Of a stretch of 64,000 bases of DNA, positions 1-12,144 are shown piece by piece. The DNA lies in contig SCFE01000005.1 of NCBI GenBank assembly GCA_004352715.1, forward strand, positions 1,591,292 to 1,655,291, written 5' to 3'. Made by a program: the position numbers and the translations under genes. Origin of the DNA: Hofstenia miamia (taxonomy: Eukaryota > Xenacoelomorpha > Acoela). The first letter of the stretch is position 1. The number at the start of each line of letters is the position of its first letter. The notes under the pieces are model-generated. The model was not told the DNA's origin. It did not search any database and was given only the letters and a program-made list of their open reading frames with translations.

Positions 1-132
1 AGTAAGAAGCATAAGAGATACTTGGAGGAGTTGGGAGTACCAAAGTGGGGAGGAGCAGTAGCACAGAAGGCAGCATTGTTAGGAACAGCTAGAGTCCTGA
101 GGAAAGCTCTCAGACTCCCTGGGAACTGGTGA
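1..132 (+). CDS. 3' end of a LINE reverse-transcriptase ORF (partial)
   Basis: The frame is open from base 1 to a TGA at 130-132 and gives 43 residues. They resemble the extreme C-terminus of LINE polyproteins: a 'YLEELGV' block, then 'LLGTARVLRKAL', ending in 'GNW'. A short GA-rich tail and an (AAT)n run follow. It may belong to the same class as the fragment at 16574-17088. The 5' part lies outside the window. Family assignment is from memory of the C-terminal motif only. Confidence 0.5.
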   Translation, partial: SKKHKRYLEELGVPKWGGAVAQKAALLGTARVLRKALRLPGNW

Positions 133-174
133 GTTCCCCGAGCTGAGAGGGATGCCAGCATGAAGCTGTGAGAA

Positions 175-1217
175 GTAAGAATAATAATAATAAATGACTT
201 TATTAAGCCGCTGAAGGCATACACTACAAAAAAAATAAAAAATAAGTCAGGTTTTACGACAGCGAGGACAGTCACAGGAGATGAAATAGGAGCAAACGGA
301 CGAGTAGGCAAAGTTGGAGAAGGGCTCAACAAAGAGGAAATTCAACAAAGATTTCTTGAAGCTCGGTGGCGGGGAAAAGAAATCAATCGCTGTTGGAGGG
401 TTGAGGGTCAAGATGTAATTAGCAGCAGTAAAAGCACGATTGAAAAACGAGTGAAGGGTGCCATGTTTCTTGGGACGACGAATGGAGAAAGTGACAACAT
501 CATCAGAGCGAGTGGAGCGGGAATTAGAGAACTTAATGAAATCAAAAGGATCAAGATCCAATTTGCGAGTGNCAAAGAGGAAATTCAACAAAGATTTCTT
601 GAAGCTCGGTGGCGGGGAAAAGAAATCAATCGCTGTTGGAGGGTTGAGGGTCAAGATGTAATTAGCAGCAGTAAAAGCACGATTGAAAAACGAGTGAAGG
701 GTGCCATGTTTCTTGGGACGACGAATGGAGAAAGTGACAACATCATCAGAGCGAGTGGAGCGGGAATTAGAGAACTTAATGAAATCAAACGGATCAAGAT
801 CCAATTTGCGAGTGAGCAGTCGATTGAACAGGAGGAGGTCACAGGCATGGAAGTAAAGTGACCGCGGGAGAGTGGAGAATTTAAGAAGGGCGTCTTTGTA
901 TGGCAAGGGAGAGATCCATTTGAAGGCATGCTTCTGGAAGCGTTCCATAGAGTGGAACAAAGAGCGGGAATACCACCAACAGGGAGAAGCATAGAGAAGA
1001 ATCGCACGATGAATAGACTTGAGTAAAGCGAGTTTCACAGCAGCCGTGGAATTAAAGGGAACATTGCGGAAGAGGGCAAAGAGTGAGGAATTAGCTTTGC
1101 GGAGACGTAAGGACACATGAACAGAAAGTTGAACTCGAAGATTAGTATGGTGAGTTGAAAAGTTAACAGATCAGGAGGAGATACAGAAAAGGAAGTACCA
1201 CATGTCTTGATTGGTTA
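175..1217 (-). mobile_element. LINE fragment, RT C-terminal region with (AAT)n tail
   Basis: On the minus strand this encodes the post-catalytic C-terminal part of a non-LTR retrotransposon polyprotein, with motifs such as 'LRLRKANSS', 'ILLYASPCW' and 'FQKHAFKWI'. It ends in an AATAAA-like sequence and a (TTA)n tail at about 178-195. The copy at 56600-57258 (+) aligns along its length, including the segment upstream of 1116, and this sets the upper edge near 1217. Both copies are 5' truncated. This copy also carries a 242-bp duplication around the N at 572, treated separately as an assembly artefact. Confidence 0.75.
330..814. repeat. 242-bp tandem duplication around a single N (probable assembly artefact)
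   Basis: Bases 330-571 are repeated at 573-814 with at least one substitution near the end (aaaagg versus aaacgg at about 547/790). One N at 572 separates them. The placement and near-identity fit two haplotypes or overlapping contigs joined without merging. A real tandem duplication is the alternative. Confidence 0.8.
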
Positions 1218-1525
1218 TAACTGTTGCCTACTCGTTTTAATATCAACTAAAAAACATCAATATAAAAAGAAAGCTGTCGCAGTAGAGCTAAAAGCACTAT
1301 TGAATCTCAATTTTGCTAGGTTTCTATAATTGTATAAAGATGGAAATCAAGCGGTAGTATACATTATATTATAATTAACGAGATTTTATGTGTCGTGCTA
1401 AATTCCACAAAATATTTAACTAAAAGGTTATGCAGCACTAAATAGAAGAGACCTCCAAAGTGAGCAAATCGCTTTATGAATGAAAATATTCATAGCAGAG
1501 AATGTAAGGACACAAACTCAATGTA

Positions 1526-1751
1526 AAGGGTGGGCCAAAAGTTAGGGTGAAGTGATACACAAATCACTCTATCACTCACCTACAAATTTAACAAGCACTG
1601 GTAACTATCGAGGTAAATGGTGGACAATTTGAGTATTTGTTAATAAAAGCATCATTACATTACAGTGAATTTATATAAACTGAATAAATGCATACTTTAC
1701 ATTAAAAAAATTACATTTTTTGGCATTGCCCCTAACTTTTGGCCCATCCTG
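1526..1751. mobile_element. mariner-type MITE
   Basis: The ends are inverted repeats of about 22 bp: GGGTGGGCCAAAAGTTAGGG near 1528, and its complement ending in CATCCTG at 1751. Both are flanked by TA (1524-1525, 1752-1753), the Tc1/mariner target. The roughly 226-bp interior has no ORF, so it is non-autonomous. The left terminus reads AAGGG where the right reads CAGGA, so the left tip is mutated. Confidence 0.8.
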
Positions 1752-1753
1752 TA

Positions 1754-2826
1754 TATTTTTATTAATATTACTGCTTAGAATTCATTAATACCGCAGTGAA
1801 ATGGGATTTAAATGACTAACTATAAATCTTTCAATTGAAAATGGAATATGTGCATTATTCCTGTAAACATTGAGTAAGTTAAAGAATGAAAGTCATTTGA
1901 AGATTCATCATATTATATCAGTTATTATCTGAAATGGGGTTGAATTCACGCGGAACCTGATGAGCATTTTAAACATGTATCGGGATAATTTGATTTTAGG
2001 TTAAGTAGAGAGGAAGTTTAGTAAATGTACATCTTAATAGAAATTACCTATTCGAATCTTTGATATATCGCTGTAGTCATCAAGTGATATGAGTGGTTTG
2101 TATTTGCCCTAAGTGAGAGTTTTTAGCAATGTATTATTATCAGTGAATCCTTTATTATATTATCCGTAGTCATTTAAATATTGGACGATGGGAACAAATA
2201 ACCCCGACCGCGTCGGCTCATGTAACATTTTGTGACATGTTCCATTACTCTATCACACAGTTTAACAAAATAAATTAGACTTTGAAGCGATAACGCGTTG
2301 TTTTGAATACTATGTAAGCATAACATTGCTTAAAGTTAGTTAGATCTGTATGAAATAAGTATATTAATATCAGAAACATGTTACCTGAAGGTTTTTTTCA
2401 CTCTTGAATTTACCAATCATTCGGTTCATATTCTTTGCTTCAACGCAAAAGCTTTTCATAGTACTATCCTTGATACAAATTTCGTGGGAATATTTTCTGT
2501 TTAATATTCCAACATGATTTTTTAGGTTTTAAGTATCCACAGCCTTCAATAGTGATAAATTTTATCATTTCATTTATATCAAATTAATACATCGAATCCT
2601 ACTGTTGTACAAGTGCACTTTAATCGTGAGGTTTGCACTTTGTCTTTCAGCTCGATTTTGCTTTTGACATATAAATTATAAATTTATATTTATTCTGATT
2701 TAAATATTACTACACCATTAAAATCAAGTCATATGGTCTGAAAGTATTGACTATATATATTATGCGGATATATCAGAATATAATTTGAATTCTTAGTTTT
2801 TACTAGTAACATTGAAATTGTTTCAG
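1754..2826. other. Upstream region of the USP gene, no gene seen
   Basis: AT-rich sequence with no convincing ORF, repeat end or RNA gene. If the acceptor at 2825-2826 is used, this stretch would hold an intron and possibly the promoter or a 5' UTR exon. Neither could be recognised. Confidence 0.4.
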
Positions 2827-2834
2827 CAGATGAA
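2810..2834 (+). other. Splice acceptor 8 nt before the USP start codon
   Basis: The sequence ttgtttcag ends at 2826, followed by cagatgaa and the ATG at 2835. An acceptor this close to the start implies either a non-coding 5' exon upstream or a spliced-leader trans-splice site. The kinesin gene has the same arrangement at 37350. Confidence 0.6.
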
Positions 2835-5800
2835 ATGGCAAAGTTGTCATTGGACCAAGCGATTCGCAGTGATAATTCCAATGATCTAGATGAAAAACTT
2901 CGTGTTGCATCCAAGAAGGCTGCCTTGGAAACTATTGACTTCGTGAAGGCAAAGTTTCAAAAACAGCCAGTTCCAGTGACAGGGAAGCTGAATAAACAGT
3001 TCATTCTTTTAGAACCGCCTGGTATGTTTTCCAATGGTATGTCCAATCCTGACATTGTAAATACTTTTTTGGAATTCAAAAACCAAAAACCAATTTTCTT
3101 AATATATTTATATTTGTAGTGAATGCAGAAATCTGGTCACCTCTTGAACATGGTTGAAAATATTTTTATAGATATGTATGTACTTTCAGTATGGCACAAT
3201 TCTTCATATAAATTTACTCTAAATATAAACCTAATGCCTGAGTCAGCGTTATTTTTTTGATATGGCACCCTCCGTTTTCACTTATCTGAGCTGAGCTTTG
3301 CACCTCATGTACAGTACTGGAAAAAAGTAGTGAGACACCCATCTGAAATTTATGTAAATCGCTCTCACGCATTCATTAATTAGTGAATCGGAATTATACT
3401 TTGAACATCAATAAAGATGATTGCTGTCAGTTGCTTTGATTGACAAGTCGGCTTCAATTGTGAGATATTCCGTGCTAGCGTGCTCTTTGATCGGATGCCG
3501 TCAAAGACTTGTTGGAAAAAAGTAGTGAGACACCCCTACAGATCCCTTCCTTTTATGTTAATATGGCTTCTCAATGGCCCATGTTCTTAAAATCTGGATC
3601 AACTATATATTTCAGAAGAATAAAAAATACAATACAAGTATGAATCAAAATGTCAATAACTTGAAACATTGCCTTTTGAGCGAATCACCTCTTTAACTCT
3701 TGAGGGCATACTTTCGAAAAGTTTCTCAATGAATGCTGATGGAATTGCTTTAAATTCCTCTTCAGAAATTGTCCATAGATCATCTAAGTTGCTAGGACGC
3801 CTTGCAGCAACCCGACACTTAAGTTCATTCCAAAGATGTTCAATGATATTGAGGTCTGGCGATTGCGCTGGCCAATCATGCAGAGTCATCACCTCAGTAC
3901 CTTCAAGGAAACGTTTTGTAGCCTTCGATCTATGAGCAGGGGCCCCATCATGCTGCAATATTTCATCTTCCTTCATCACAGGCAAGAGATGGGTGCCCAG
4001 AATACCAACATATTGTTGACTGTTGAGGTTGCCATCAACTTTCACTAGCAGCCTCTCACCGGAGCTCCAAATAGCACCCCAGACCATGANNNNNNNNNNN
4101 NNNNNNNNNNNNNNNNNNNNNNNNNNNNNNNNNNNNNNNNNNNNNNNNNNNNNNNNNNNNNNNNNNNNNNNNNNNNNNNNNNNNNNNNNNNNNNNNNNNN
4201 NNNNNNNNNNNNNNNNNNNNNNNNNNNNNNNNNNNNNNNNNNNNNNNNNNNNNNNNNNNNNNNNNNNNNNNNNNNNNNNNNNNNNNNNNNNNNNNNNNNN
4301 NNNNNNNNNNNNNNNNNNNNNNNNNNNNNNNNNNNNNNNNNNNNNNNNNNNNNNNNNNNNNNNNNNNGAAGCTCTCTTGATGTCATCATTGGGTTTGACT
4401 TTGAGATCCTCACCAGCCTTCTAGAATCTCTTTCAGTCACTTTTCGAGGTCTGCCAGCCTTCCGAGCGTGTTCAATGCCCTTTCCTTCATTGAATCCTTT
4501 GACAATTCGGCCAACAGTGCTTCGTGGGACATTTATAAGCTTATGAATTTGTGAGATTGACATGCCCTCAGCATGTTTGTCAAAGATGATCTTCTTGATA
4601 GCAACCGGTGTATACTTCATTGCAATAAATCTTTTGTGATTATCCCAAGTATTAGTTGTCTTTATATAAAGAGTAGAAGCCAATGAAAAGCCATGTTAAC
4701 ATCAAAGGAAGGGGTCTGTAGGGGTGTATCACTACTTTTTTCCAACAAGTCTTTGACGGCATCTGATCAAAGAGCGCGGCTAGCGCGGAATATCTCACAA
4801 TTGAAGCCGACTTGTCAATCAAAGCAACTGACAACAATCATCTTTATTGATGTTCGAAGTATAATTCCAATTCACTAATTAATGAATGCGTGAGAGCGAT
4901 TTACATAAATTTCAGATGGGTGTCTCACTACTTTTTTCCACTACTGTACATAGTAAATGCTCTATAGTTCTTAATTAAGGTTTGCAGACTTGAGTGTATT
5001 TTCGGGTACTTTTTATTGAAAACTAATATATGGTGTATAAAGAGTAGTTGTTCCACTGTGCTTAAGATTCATAAATCGTCAATATCTCCTAAACTTCTTG
5101 CATGACATAACGATCTTGTCATGTACAAATTAAAAATTTTTTTTTATTTTATTTTTCAATACTTATACTACATTATTTTTCAGCTGCTAGCTTTTTAAAC
5201 AAAACAAATTGGCGTAATGTAAACAATAACGAATTGCTTTTAAGAGGGTCGTGATAGTGCTATGATTAATGTCTTCGATTGGTAATTGACGTCATTGCAT
5301 GCAGGCCAATTCCGAATAGTGTGTCAACTTCCTAAACAGCTGTTAGTGCAACATTCAAATCAGTCCTTTTTAATATTTTACGAATTTGTAATGCTCCATG
5401 GTATGATAATTCACTTGTGGATATCACTAATTCTATTAAATGCTTATGTACCAAAATATATGGAATTTCATCATAGTAGGGCAGGTACATAAAACGTTGT
5501 AAATGAGTTCTTCATAAAATGGACTTTTCCGCCGCCAAACCCTTTGTCAGCAATATTTGAGGGATGTCCTGTGCATGTGTAATTCGATTGTTATATGCTA
5601 TTCAAATAATAGATGGTTCCATATAATGAGTTGGAAATATTGTTAGTTCTAACAACGTTTGCTTTGTTTACAGTTCAAAATCGCTTTTTGGCTATTTTGT
5701 CGAACAGTCGCCAAGTGTCGAGATTTAGAATGCAGAGGTCAGATATCATGATCATATAGTCTCAATAGATATGCACCCGAAATTAGTTCTCACCAAAATT

Positions 5801-8800
5801 GTTCTATCTCGGTAGTGTAATTTTTGTTGCTAAATTTTGCTGCAGTAAGGCGTATGAGTAGAAGAGGCTTTTGTATCAAGACAAGTGTTGAATATTTAAA
5901 AGTTTATTGTTATTTTGACTTTTCAACAATAATGATTCAGACATTTGAAAAACAATTGATACAGGAGTGAATGAGAAAAGAAATGATAACATTAAAGTAT
6001 TAAAACATGGGATAAACGTTGAAGAACACAAGTAATACATTTAGAGTAAAATAAAGCTTCCCTGCATTGACTGTGTAGATATTCTATTTTGTCAACAAAT
6101 CAACTCAGACAATGTAATTCATAGCACAATGTATTCCCAATGAAATTTCATTAACAAATCATGTAAAACAAAAGTGATACTTCACCCGCTATCAAAAATT
6201 CAAATAAATTCTAACCAACAAAGAAAATGTCTCAAAGTTTACTGTAAATAGATACATATGTTCTTGATAATATCGAAATTGAGATTGCTGACTGGACTCT
6301 TGTCTATACGAAGAATTTTGGCTGTGCTAGAAAGTACTTTTTCTAAATTCTCGGAGAGCAAGATTGCCCTACTTTTTTTAAATTATTGTGTAAAGATATC
6401 AAACGCTGATTTTTGTAGCAAGCACAATTTCATTTTTGAAATCCGGAATCCAGTTTGTATTCATGCGTATTTTAATTTAGGAATTAACTGTAAAGAGAAA
6501 AATTCTCCTATCCGCCCTGAAGATTTATTTCCCGATGCTCGTCTGGCGTTACGTTGGAATTCTACGATGTCGAAAATGGGCGGTGGGTTGCATAACTCTG
6601 GAAATACTTGTTTTCTAAACAGTGTTCTGCAATGTATGGTATACACTGCACCTCTCTACAATGCTTTATGCGATCACATTTCTTCCTGTCACCAGAAATG
6701 GTTTTGTGTTAATTGTGAGTTGCGCAGGACAATGGAAAGAGTTATAGCTTCAGGTAATATTACTATTTTGTCTGTATTTAGTATTATGTTTGTTCAAAAG
6801 CAATTTGATGTTCTAGTTATATGCCGCAAATTGATTATTATCTTTTGAAAACTTTAAGCACATCGGCCTCTCGTTTTTTGTCGTTTGATTGCATTTTCCT
6901 TTCCTACTGATTCGCTTATTGTAGTAAAGTTATTTTTCATGCAATAATTTTAGGTAAAAATGGTGGCGGGGGTGATGCAATACGTCCACAAGCAATATTA
7001 CAAAATCTAAAGCGTATTGCCAAAACATTTAAACTTGGACATCAGGAGGATGCTCATGAATTCCTGGTTTACTTATTAGATGCTTGTCAGCGTGCATGTT
7101 TGAGAACATATTCCAATGGCGTTGAAAAGCATCTCCAATACACTACTATGGTTTACAAAATTTTTGGTGGGAAGTGTCGCACTCAGGTACTCAATAACGC
7201 GTACTGTTTTGAAATATTTCTGAACAGCAATTGATTTTTCCTCACCTATAAATATTCAATTTATAGTTTTTAGAAACTCTTCAAATAGTTTTTAATATCT
7301 TATTATAGTCACTAGCATTTTATCAAAACCTTCAGATTTAACCTATTTACAATGCTGATGTTGAAACTTCAATGAAATCCTATTGTGTTTAGGTCATATG
7401 TCAAAGCTGCCGTCAGGAGTCCAACACCTTTGACCCCTTCTTAACAATTTCAATCGATGTCAGGGATGTCCAATCCGTGGAAAGTGCTTTAAAACATTAT
7501 GTTGCATTGGAAATTCTCCGTGGTGAAAACAAGTACCGTTGTGAAAAATGCCAAAGACAAGTTGAAGCAAGTCGAAGAGTAACTTTCCATAAGCTACCAA
7601 AGGTTTTAATTCTCCATTTGAAAAGATTTTATTTCTCCTCATTTATGAACAGTGGAAAAATATCACGACACGTTACGTTTCCTTCAAAGTTAGATATGTC
7701 TTCATTTTGCTCAGGAAAGCTCAAAAATACACAATTCACAAAATACAAGCTTTATGCAGTTCTAGTTCACGCGGGGTTTTCGTGTAAATCAGGTCATTAC
7801 TTTGCTTTTGTAAAAAGTCCGGCTGGACAATGGTTTCAATGCAATGATTCACATGTATCTTTGGCTCATTGGTCTAAAGTTCAGGAGCAGCAAGCATATA
7901 TGCTTTTTTATATTATTGATCCTGATGTTAATGGAATAACCTATAATCCATTACAAAATATCGATAAGAGAGCTGAAAATATGTCTTCTACAAAGATTAT
8001 TAAAACTGAACAGAAACCAATCATTGTTGGAAATAATGCCAAAATGGCGCCACAATCGAAGGAAAAGCAACAGAATGGATCAATAAAATGTGGATTAGTC
8101 TATCCAAAGACTTCAAACGTCATGTCTACCTCAGATTCACTTGTTTCTAATAAAACAAACCTTTCATTATTAAATATCGAAAATACTGTTGTTAAAGAAA
8201 AAACACATGCCAGTGAAGTTTCTAAAAATGCTGGTTTAATAAAAAATGAAAATCAACCTGTTAAGGACAAAGCATTGGCAAGTGAAATTCTCAAAACTCC
8301 TTCACTGTTCAAAAGCGAAAGCAATTCGATTAATGATAAGAAACCTTCAAATGATGTTCCTCAACTTTCGTCAATGTCAAAAAATGGGAATATCACTATT
8401 AAAACTAAATCAGTTTCATCTGATTCCATAACTCCTCCGAATTCTTTCACCTATTCTTTCAATGACACTCTTGTCTGTAATTCCAATCAAGAAAGTTCCA
8501 AATCTATTTCCTTTTCTGAAAATCAAAATTCAAAGGTTGCTCCAAATAAAATTGTGTATAACCACAAACAAGATTGTGCTAATTCTCGGAAGAGAAGTGA
8601 TCTAGAAAATGAGTGGCGCGATGTTATACCTGCTAAGCGCACATGTCAATCGAATGGAAGTTCTTCCCCAACTAATAGCAGTAGTAATTCCTCCCAACCC
8701 CGAAAAATATCATTGTTTAAGAATCAAATTAGGAGGCTTCAAGAACGCAAGCGCCATTTAAAGCAAAGGGAATGCTACAGTAGTGGCGAGGAATCTGAAA

Positions 8801-9075
8801 AAGGCGCACCTGCTGTAAAATCCAAACAAATACCATCGATGTTAATTAAGGAGAGGCTTTTGGCTCCACAAAGAATATCATCTTGGGATGGCACTGAGCA
8901 TGTCATTCGCAATCACACTGAGACAAGAGTTTCTTTCAATAAGAGATCTTACGATGAATTAGACTATGATATCGATCGAGGAAGAGTTAGGAGCACAAAA
9001 GCCAGTTCAAAACACAAATCCTCACATTATAACATGTTTCAGGAATGCTATGAAAAGCGGATTTTAAAGAGATAG
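2835..9075 (+). CDS. USP36/USP42-like: Ubiquitin carboxyl-terminal hydrolase, USP36/USP42 type (4 exons, 791 aa)
   Basis: A cysteine deubiquitinase (peptidase C19) that removes ubiquitin from proteins. The exons are 2835-3021, 6481-6753, 6954-7186 and 7393-9075; phases 1, 1 and 0 join without a stop. The N-terminus matches the USP36 family in its 'FILLEPPG' block. The catalytic core has the Cys box GNTCFLN (Cys106), the QEDAHEF box (184-190), zinc-type CxxC pairs (234/237, 281/284), the His box CKSGHYF (His366) and CNDS (Asp383). Residues 410-791 are a Ser/Asn/Lys-rich tail with basic runs such as RRLQERKRHLKQRE. Known family members act in the nucleolus or nucleus, and the basic tail agrees. 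It is shorter than vertebrate USP36. All catalytic residues are present, so it is probably active. Confidence 0.95.
3653..4620 (-). CDS. Tc1-like DD34E transposase (interrupted by an assembly gap)
   Basis: Cut-and-paste transposase read right to left. The N-terminus (before the gap 4090-4367) has a helix-turn-helix of paired type ('SISQIHKLINVPRSTVGRI') and a GRPRKV hook. The C-terminal half carries the second catalytic Asp in QHDGAPAH and the D34E end in SPDLNIIEHLW. The first catalytic Asp should fall in the gap. The start at 4620 (MKYTPV) fits Tc1 transposase N-termini better than an in-frame ATG 21 codons upstream. No stop or frameshift is visible outside the gap, so it could be intact. 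Confidence 0.9.
4090..4367. other. Assembly gap (278 N) inside the Tc1 transposase
   Basis: A run of N that removes the middle of the transposase, including the expected first catalytic Asp. Confidence 1.
4949..6480 (+). other. Rest of USP intron 1, no further gene seen
   Basis: AT-rich intron sequence. An ORF reading from 6258 into exon 2 is intron read-through: the exon proper starts after the TTTAATTTAG acceptor at 6480. Confidence 0.6.
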
Positions 9076-9463
9076 CATTTATAAATTATTTAATTTTTAT
9101 TCAGTTCAATTGCTTGCATGCAAATTCGGAATGACTGGATTAAAATCGATCTATAAACATTTTAGTTTATTTATGTAGTTTATTTTAAAACTAATCATGA
9201 CTTATTTTTGATGGAGATCCAACTTCATTGAAAAGTATATTTTTTTAATTACTGAGTGTTTCCTTATTAGAAGTAATCTATAAAAATTTAAATTGAATGC
9301 ATGTACTTGTAAACCTTTTATAAAAACCTTCTTCCTAATCGGCTAAATCGCATACGAAAACAATATAGTTATTTGATATTTTGACATACAATTGTTCCCA
9401 AAAAATTGTAGAGACACAATTCTTTGCTATTGTATAAAATACAAATATGTGAGCACTTTTTAA

Positions 9464-10503
9464 CCCATTAAACGTCAATGCTCGTTCTTACGAACATATA
9501 TTTCCCAGAATAGTTTGAAACTTTAAAATCGATTAAATATGTTACTTTATTTCTATTGTGATACATAGCTTCAGAATATTTTTTATTTTTTTCATAGTTA
9601 GCATTTTTTGGAGGAAAGCTTATATGTATTCGTTATTATTACTTAAGAAACGTTATTTTAAAATGCCTAGTCATTCGGTGAAAGCATTTCACCTGCAATA
9701 TTATATTACATATCAATTCTAAAACTACTCATGTAAAATAATGAATTCTATTTAAGAAAATTATTGAGTTAATTTCTTTATAATTTTTGAGGTTTTTATT
9801 TGTGTTCGTTTTACGAACAATCGCAAAATTTAAGATATCAGACATGAGGAACGTTTTTAAAATTTAAAAATGCGACCCGTATGCAATAGATCATACTAAG
9901 TCACTAAGTAGACAAATTTAAGAAATTTTATAGTATGAGGAGTCTGAGGCAAATTCACAATTGTAAACTATTTTCACAAACACGGAAAAAGCTTGATAAT
10001 TAATCAGCCCAATATTTTACGAAACTACAACTTTATGGGAAGTGTATAGTCCTTGTAATAGAGAACTATGCAACTGCTATCATCCTGTGATTCATGGGAA
10101 AAACTAGTACCTCTCATTTTATACCATGTTTGAATTCATTTATTGTTGCTAGCCAGCGTATTCAAGGACTAGCATGAGGTAAAATTGGAACGTTAGGTAT
10201 TGAGCCATGACTGTCGTGTTTTTCTAGGTATGAAATGCTGACCACAAGGTGATAACATTCTCGATGCTCGCTATGAAGGCAATAATCATTCCTGCAGGTG
10301 GAATTTGTGAAGGATGATGCAAGAAATGGAAAAAGATCATTAATTTATAATTTACCTAATTGTTATTTAAAGTTACATAATTAATGTTTTTCAATGTATC
10401 ATAAAGAAAGTTTACATACATTTATTTAAATTTTTTCATTTAGATTTTTTTGCAATATATTGCGCCAATGTTCGTAAAAACGAACATGTCAAAAATACAT
10501 GGG
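9464..10503. mobile_element. piggyBac-type element, decayed or non-autonomous (1.04 kb)
   Basis: The element is flanked by TTAA on both sides (9460-9463, 10504-10507) and begins CCCAT / ends ATGGG, the classic piggyBac arrangement. Subterminal palindromes of the form GTTCGT..TACGAAC occur near 9483, 9803 and 10471. No transposase ORF is readable in the 1-kb interior. Part of the interior (about 10123-10155) resembles a stretch at 40506-40540, so relatives exist elsewhere. Confidence 0.85.
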
Positions 10504-10890
10504 TTAAAACAGCTTTTCTGTTCCTATTCGTCATCGAACCTGAAAATATTAAGACTAATACAGGCTGCTTTGTTTCACATCAGTTTATCCTTATTGTTTT
10601 GAAAAATTAATTATATTCTGAATCAACTCTTTTCTATAAAAAAAATTTTTAACATCGATGTCAAAAGTAAGCCAAAAATGATAGAATCAGTACGAAATGT
10701 GTTGTAATTGGTAAAAGAGCAAACCATTAAAAATTTTGAAAGTTTCCAATGATATAAAAGGGTTTTGAACACTACAATATTGTAAGCCGTATTAATTTTT
10801 ATGATAGAAATGAAATTTCAGGGCATAGACAGGGTCATTAAATTATAATAATGTTAAATCTCATCAGTTCCAATGGATATGATTATCATA
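10504..10890. other. Intergenic, nothing recognised
   Basis: AT-rich sequence without ORF or repeat ends. Confidence 0.4.
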
Positions 10891-10893
10891 TAN

Positions 10894-10936
<43 letters not shown>
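10891..10936. repeat. (TA)n/(CA)n microsatellite
   Basis: About 16 TA units followed by a short CA run. A single N at 10893 marks an assembly join within it. Confidence 0.95.
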
Positions 10937-11153
10937 ATATACCGCTATAGAACGTCGCCATATTCTAAAACTACACAATTTTAGACTCCCATATGATAAA
11001 CGTAAAATTTTATCGTCGGTATAGGAGATACTACAACTCTAATTACTTTTTGCCCTAGAAACACTCTTATTTAATATTAATACATACAGCAGAGTCAAAA
11101 AAGTTTCTTATGGTAATTCAAATCAATCATCAATATATTTCGAGTATATGTTA

Positions 11154-11419
11154 CAGTAATATTGTGTAATTATGAATTTCGCGAATTCCTTTAGATTTCA
11201 GTGAATTTGTGAAATTACTATTTCACATAAAAACTTCATAAAGCAACCAGTTTGAGGAGTTGGGATGAGGTTAGCGTTAGGATTAGTGTTCTTCCAATAA
11301 ATATATGAAATATCTAGAAATTTTTATGTTTTTATAAAGTTAGGTAAGTGAAATACCAATTTCAAAAATTCACTGAATTTTCAGGATTTCACGAAATTCC
11401 TAATTTCACAATCTCACTG
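11154..11419. mobile_element. Tc1/mariner-type MITE (266 bp)
   Basis: Imperfect inverted repeats of about 66 bp start with CAGTAATATTGTG (11154) and CAGTGAGATTGTG (complement, from 11419). Each holds an AATTTCGYGAA.TCC block and TTCAGTGAATTT. TA dinucleotides flank both ends (11152-11153, 11420-11421). There is no coding capacity. Confidence 0.8.
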
Positions 11420-12144
11420 TAACGAATATACCTGCTGTTGTTTGTAATGAACACATATTGAAAAAAACAAAATTTTAATTTGTGCCAATTTTGATATTTG
11501 ATTATAGTAGTGTTAAATTATTTTTAAAAATTTATAATGTATCAAAAGTGTTCCTAATTTTTCAGATCTTCAAATTTGTAACTGATTTTAAATTGAAAGT
11601 AGATTTCATTACTTAATGTAGTAAACTTACATAACATATTGATAAACATTTGTTCAAGTCATAAAGATTCCCTAGTAATGAAAAAATACAATAACTGTAA
11701 GTCGAACGGTAATGGTAAGTACACTATATCTAGCAAAAGAAGTTTTAGAGCAAAATTCTGATTAACTAGACAGATGCTCCGAAATGCATACGTTGAATGT
11801 TAAATACGAGAAAATGGGATTTCGTGTTTTGCTCGGCAATTTGCAAGCCGAATGATTTTCAAACACTGAGCTAAACTTCTATTGCTCAAATTTCAGTATT
11901 TGGGTGTTTTTCTTATCAAGGTCTTTATCGTTAAATTGAAGTTATTTTATTAAGAATGAAATTTGAGATTATGAATTTGTTTAATTTTTTATTGGGGAAT
12001 TGCAATTTACTTTCTAGAAATACCTTACAAAATTTTTATTCATAACAATACTTAAAGAATAACTATTTTATCTTAAAGTTGGAAAATTTGCGCGAATATA
12101 ATGACGAGTGAAGTTTTGAAATAATACTAAATGAGAACATAAGA
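11420..12144. other. Intergenic, nothing recognised
   Basis: AT-rich with no supported feature. Confidence 0.4.

Larger units (their letters stand above)
3312..4946 (-). mobile_element. Tc1-family DNA transposon with IR/DR ends, in USP intron 1
   Basis: The element is bounded by TA duplications (3310-3311, 4947-4948) and starts CAGTACTGG / ends CCACTACTG. Inverted repeats are about 225 bp long and each holds two copies of a 22-nt direct repeat (GGAAAAAAGTAGTGAGACAC plus CC): left 3319-3340 and 3514-3535, right 4722-4743 and 4918-4939. This is the IR/DR architecture known from Sleeping Beauty-type Tc1 elements. The ends are similar enough to suggest a fairly recent insertion. A 278-N gap lies inside. 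Confidence 0.95.

Noticed and set aside
451-861. Plus-strand ORF in the 451-861 region
   Set aside because: Antisense of the LINE coding strand and interrupted by the assembly join.
6258-6480. Upstream extension of USP exon 2 into a longer first exon
   Set aside because: The acceptor at 6480 and the exact phase match to exon 1 (2835-3021) explain the gene; the extension is intron read-through without family similarity.
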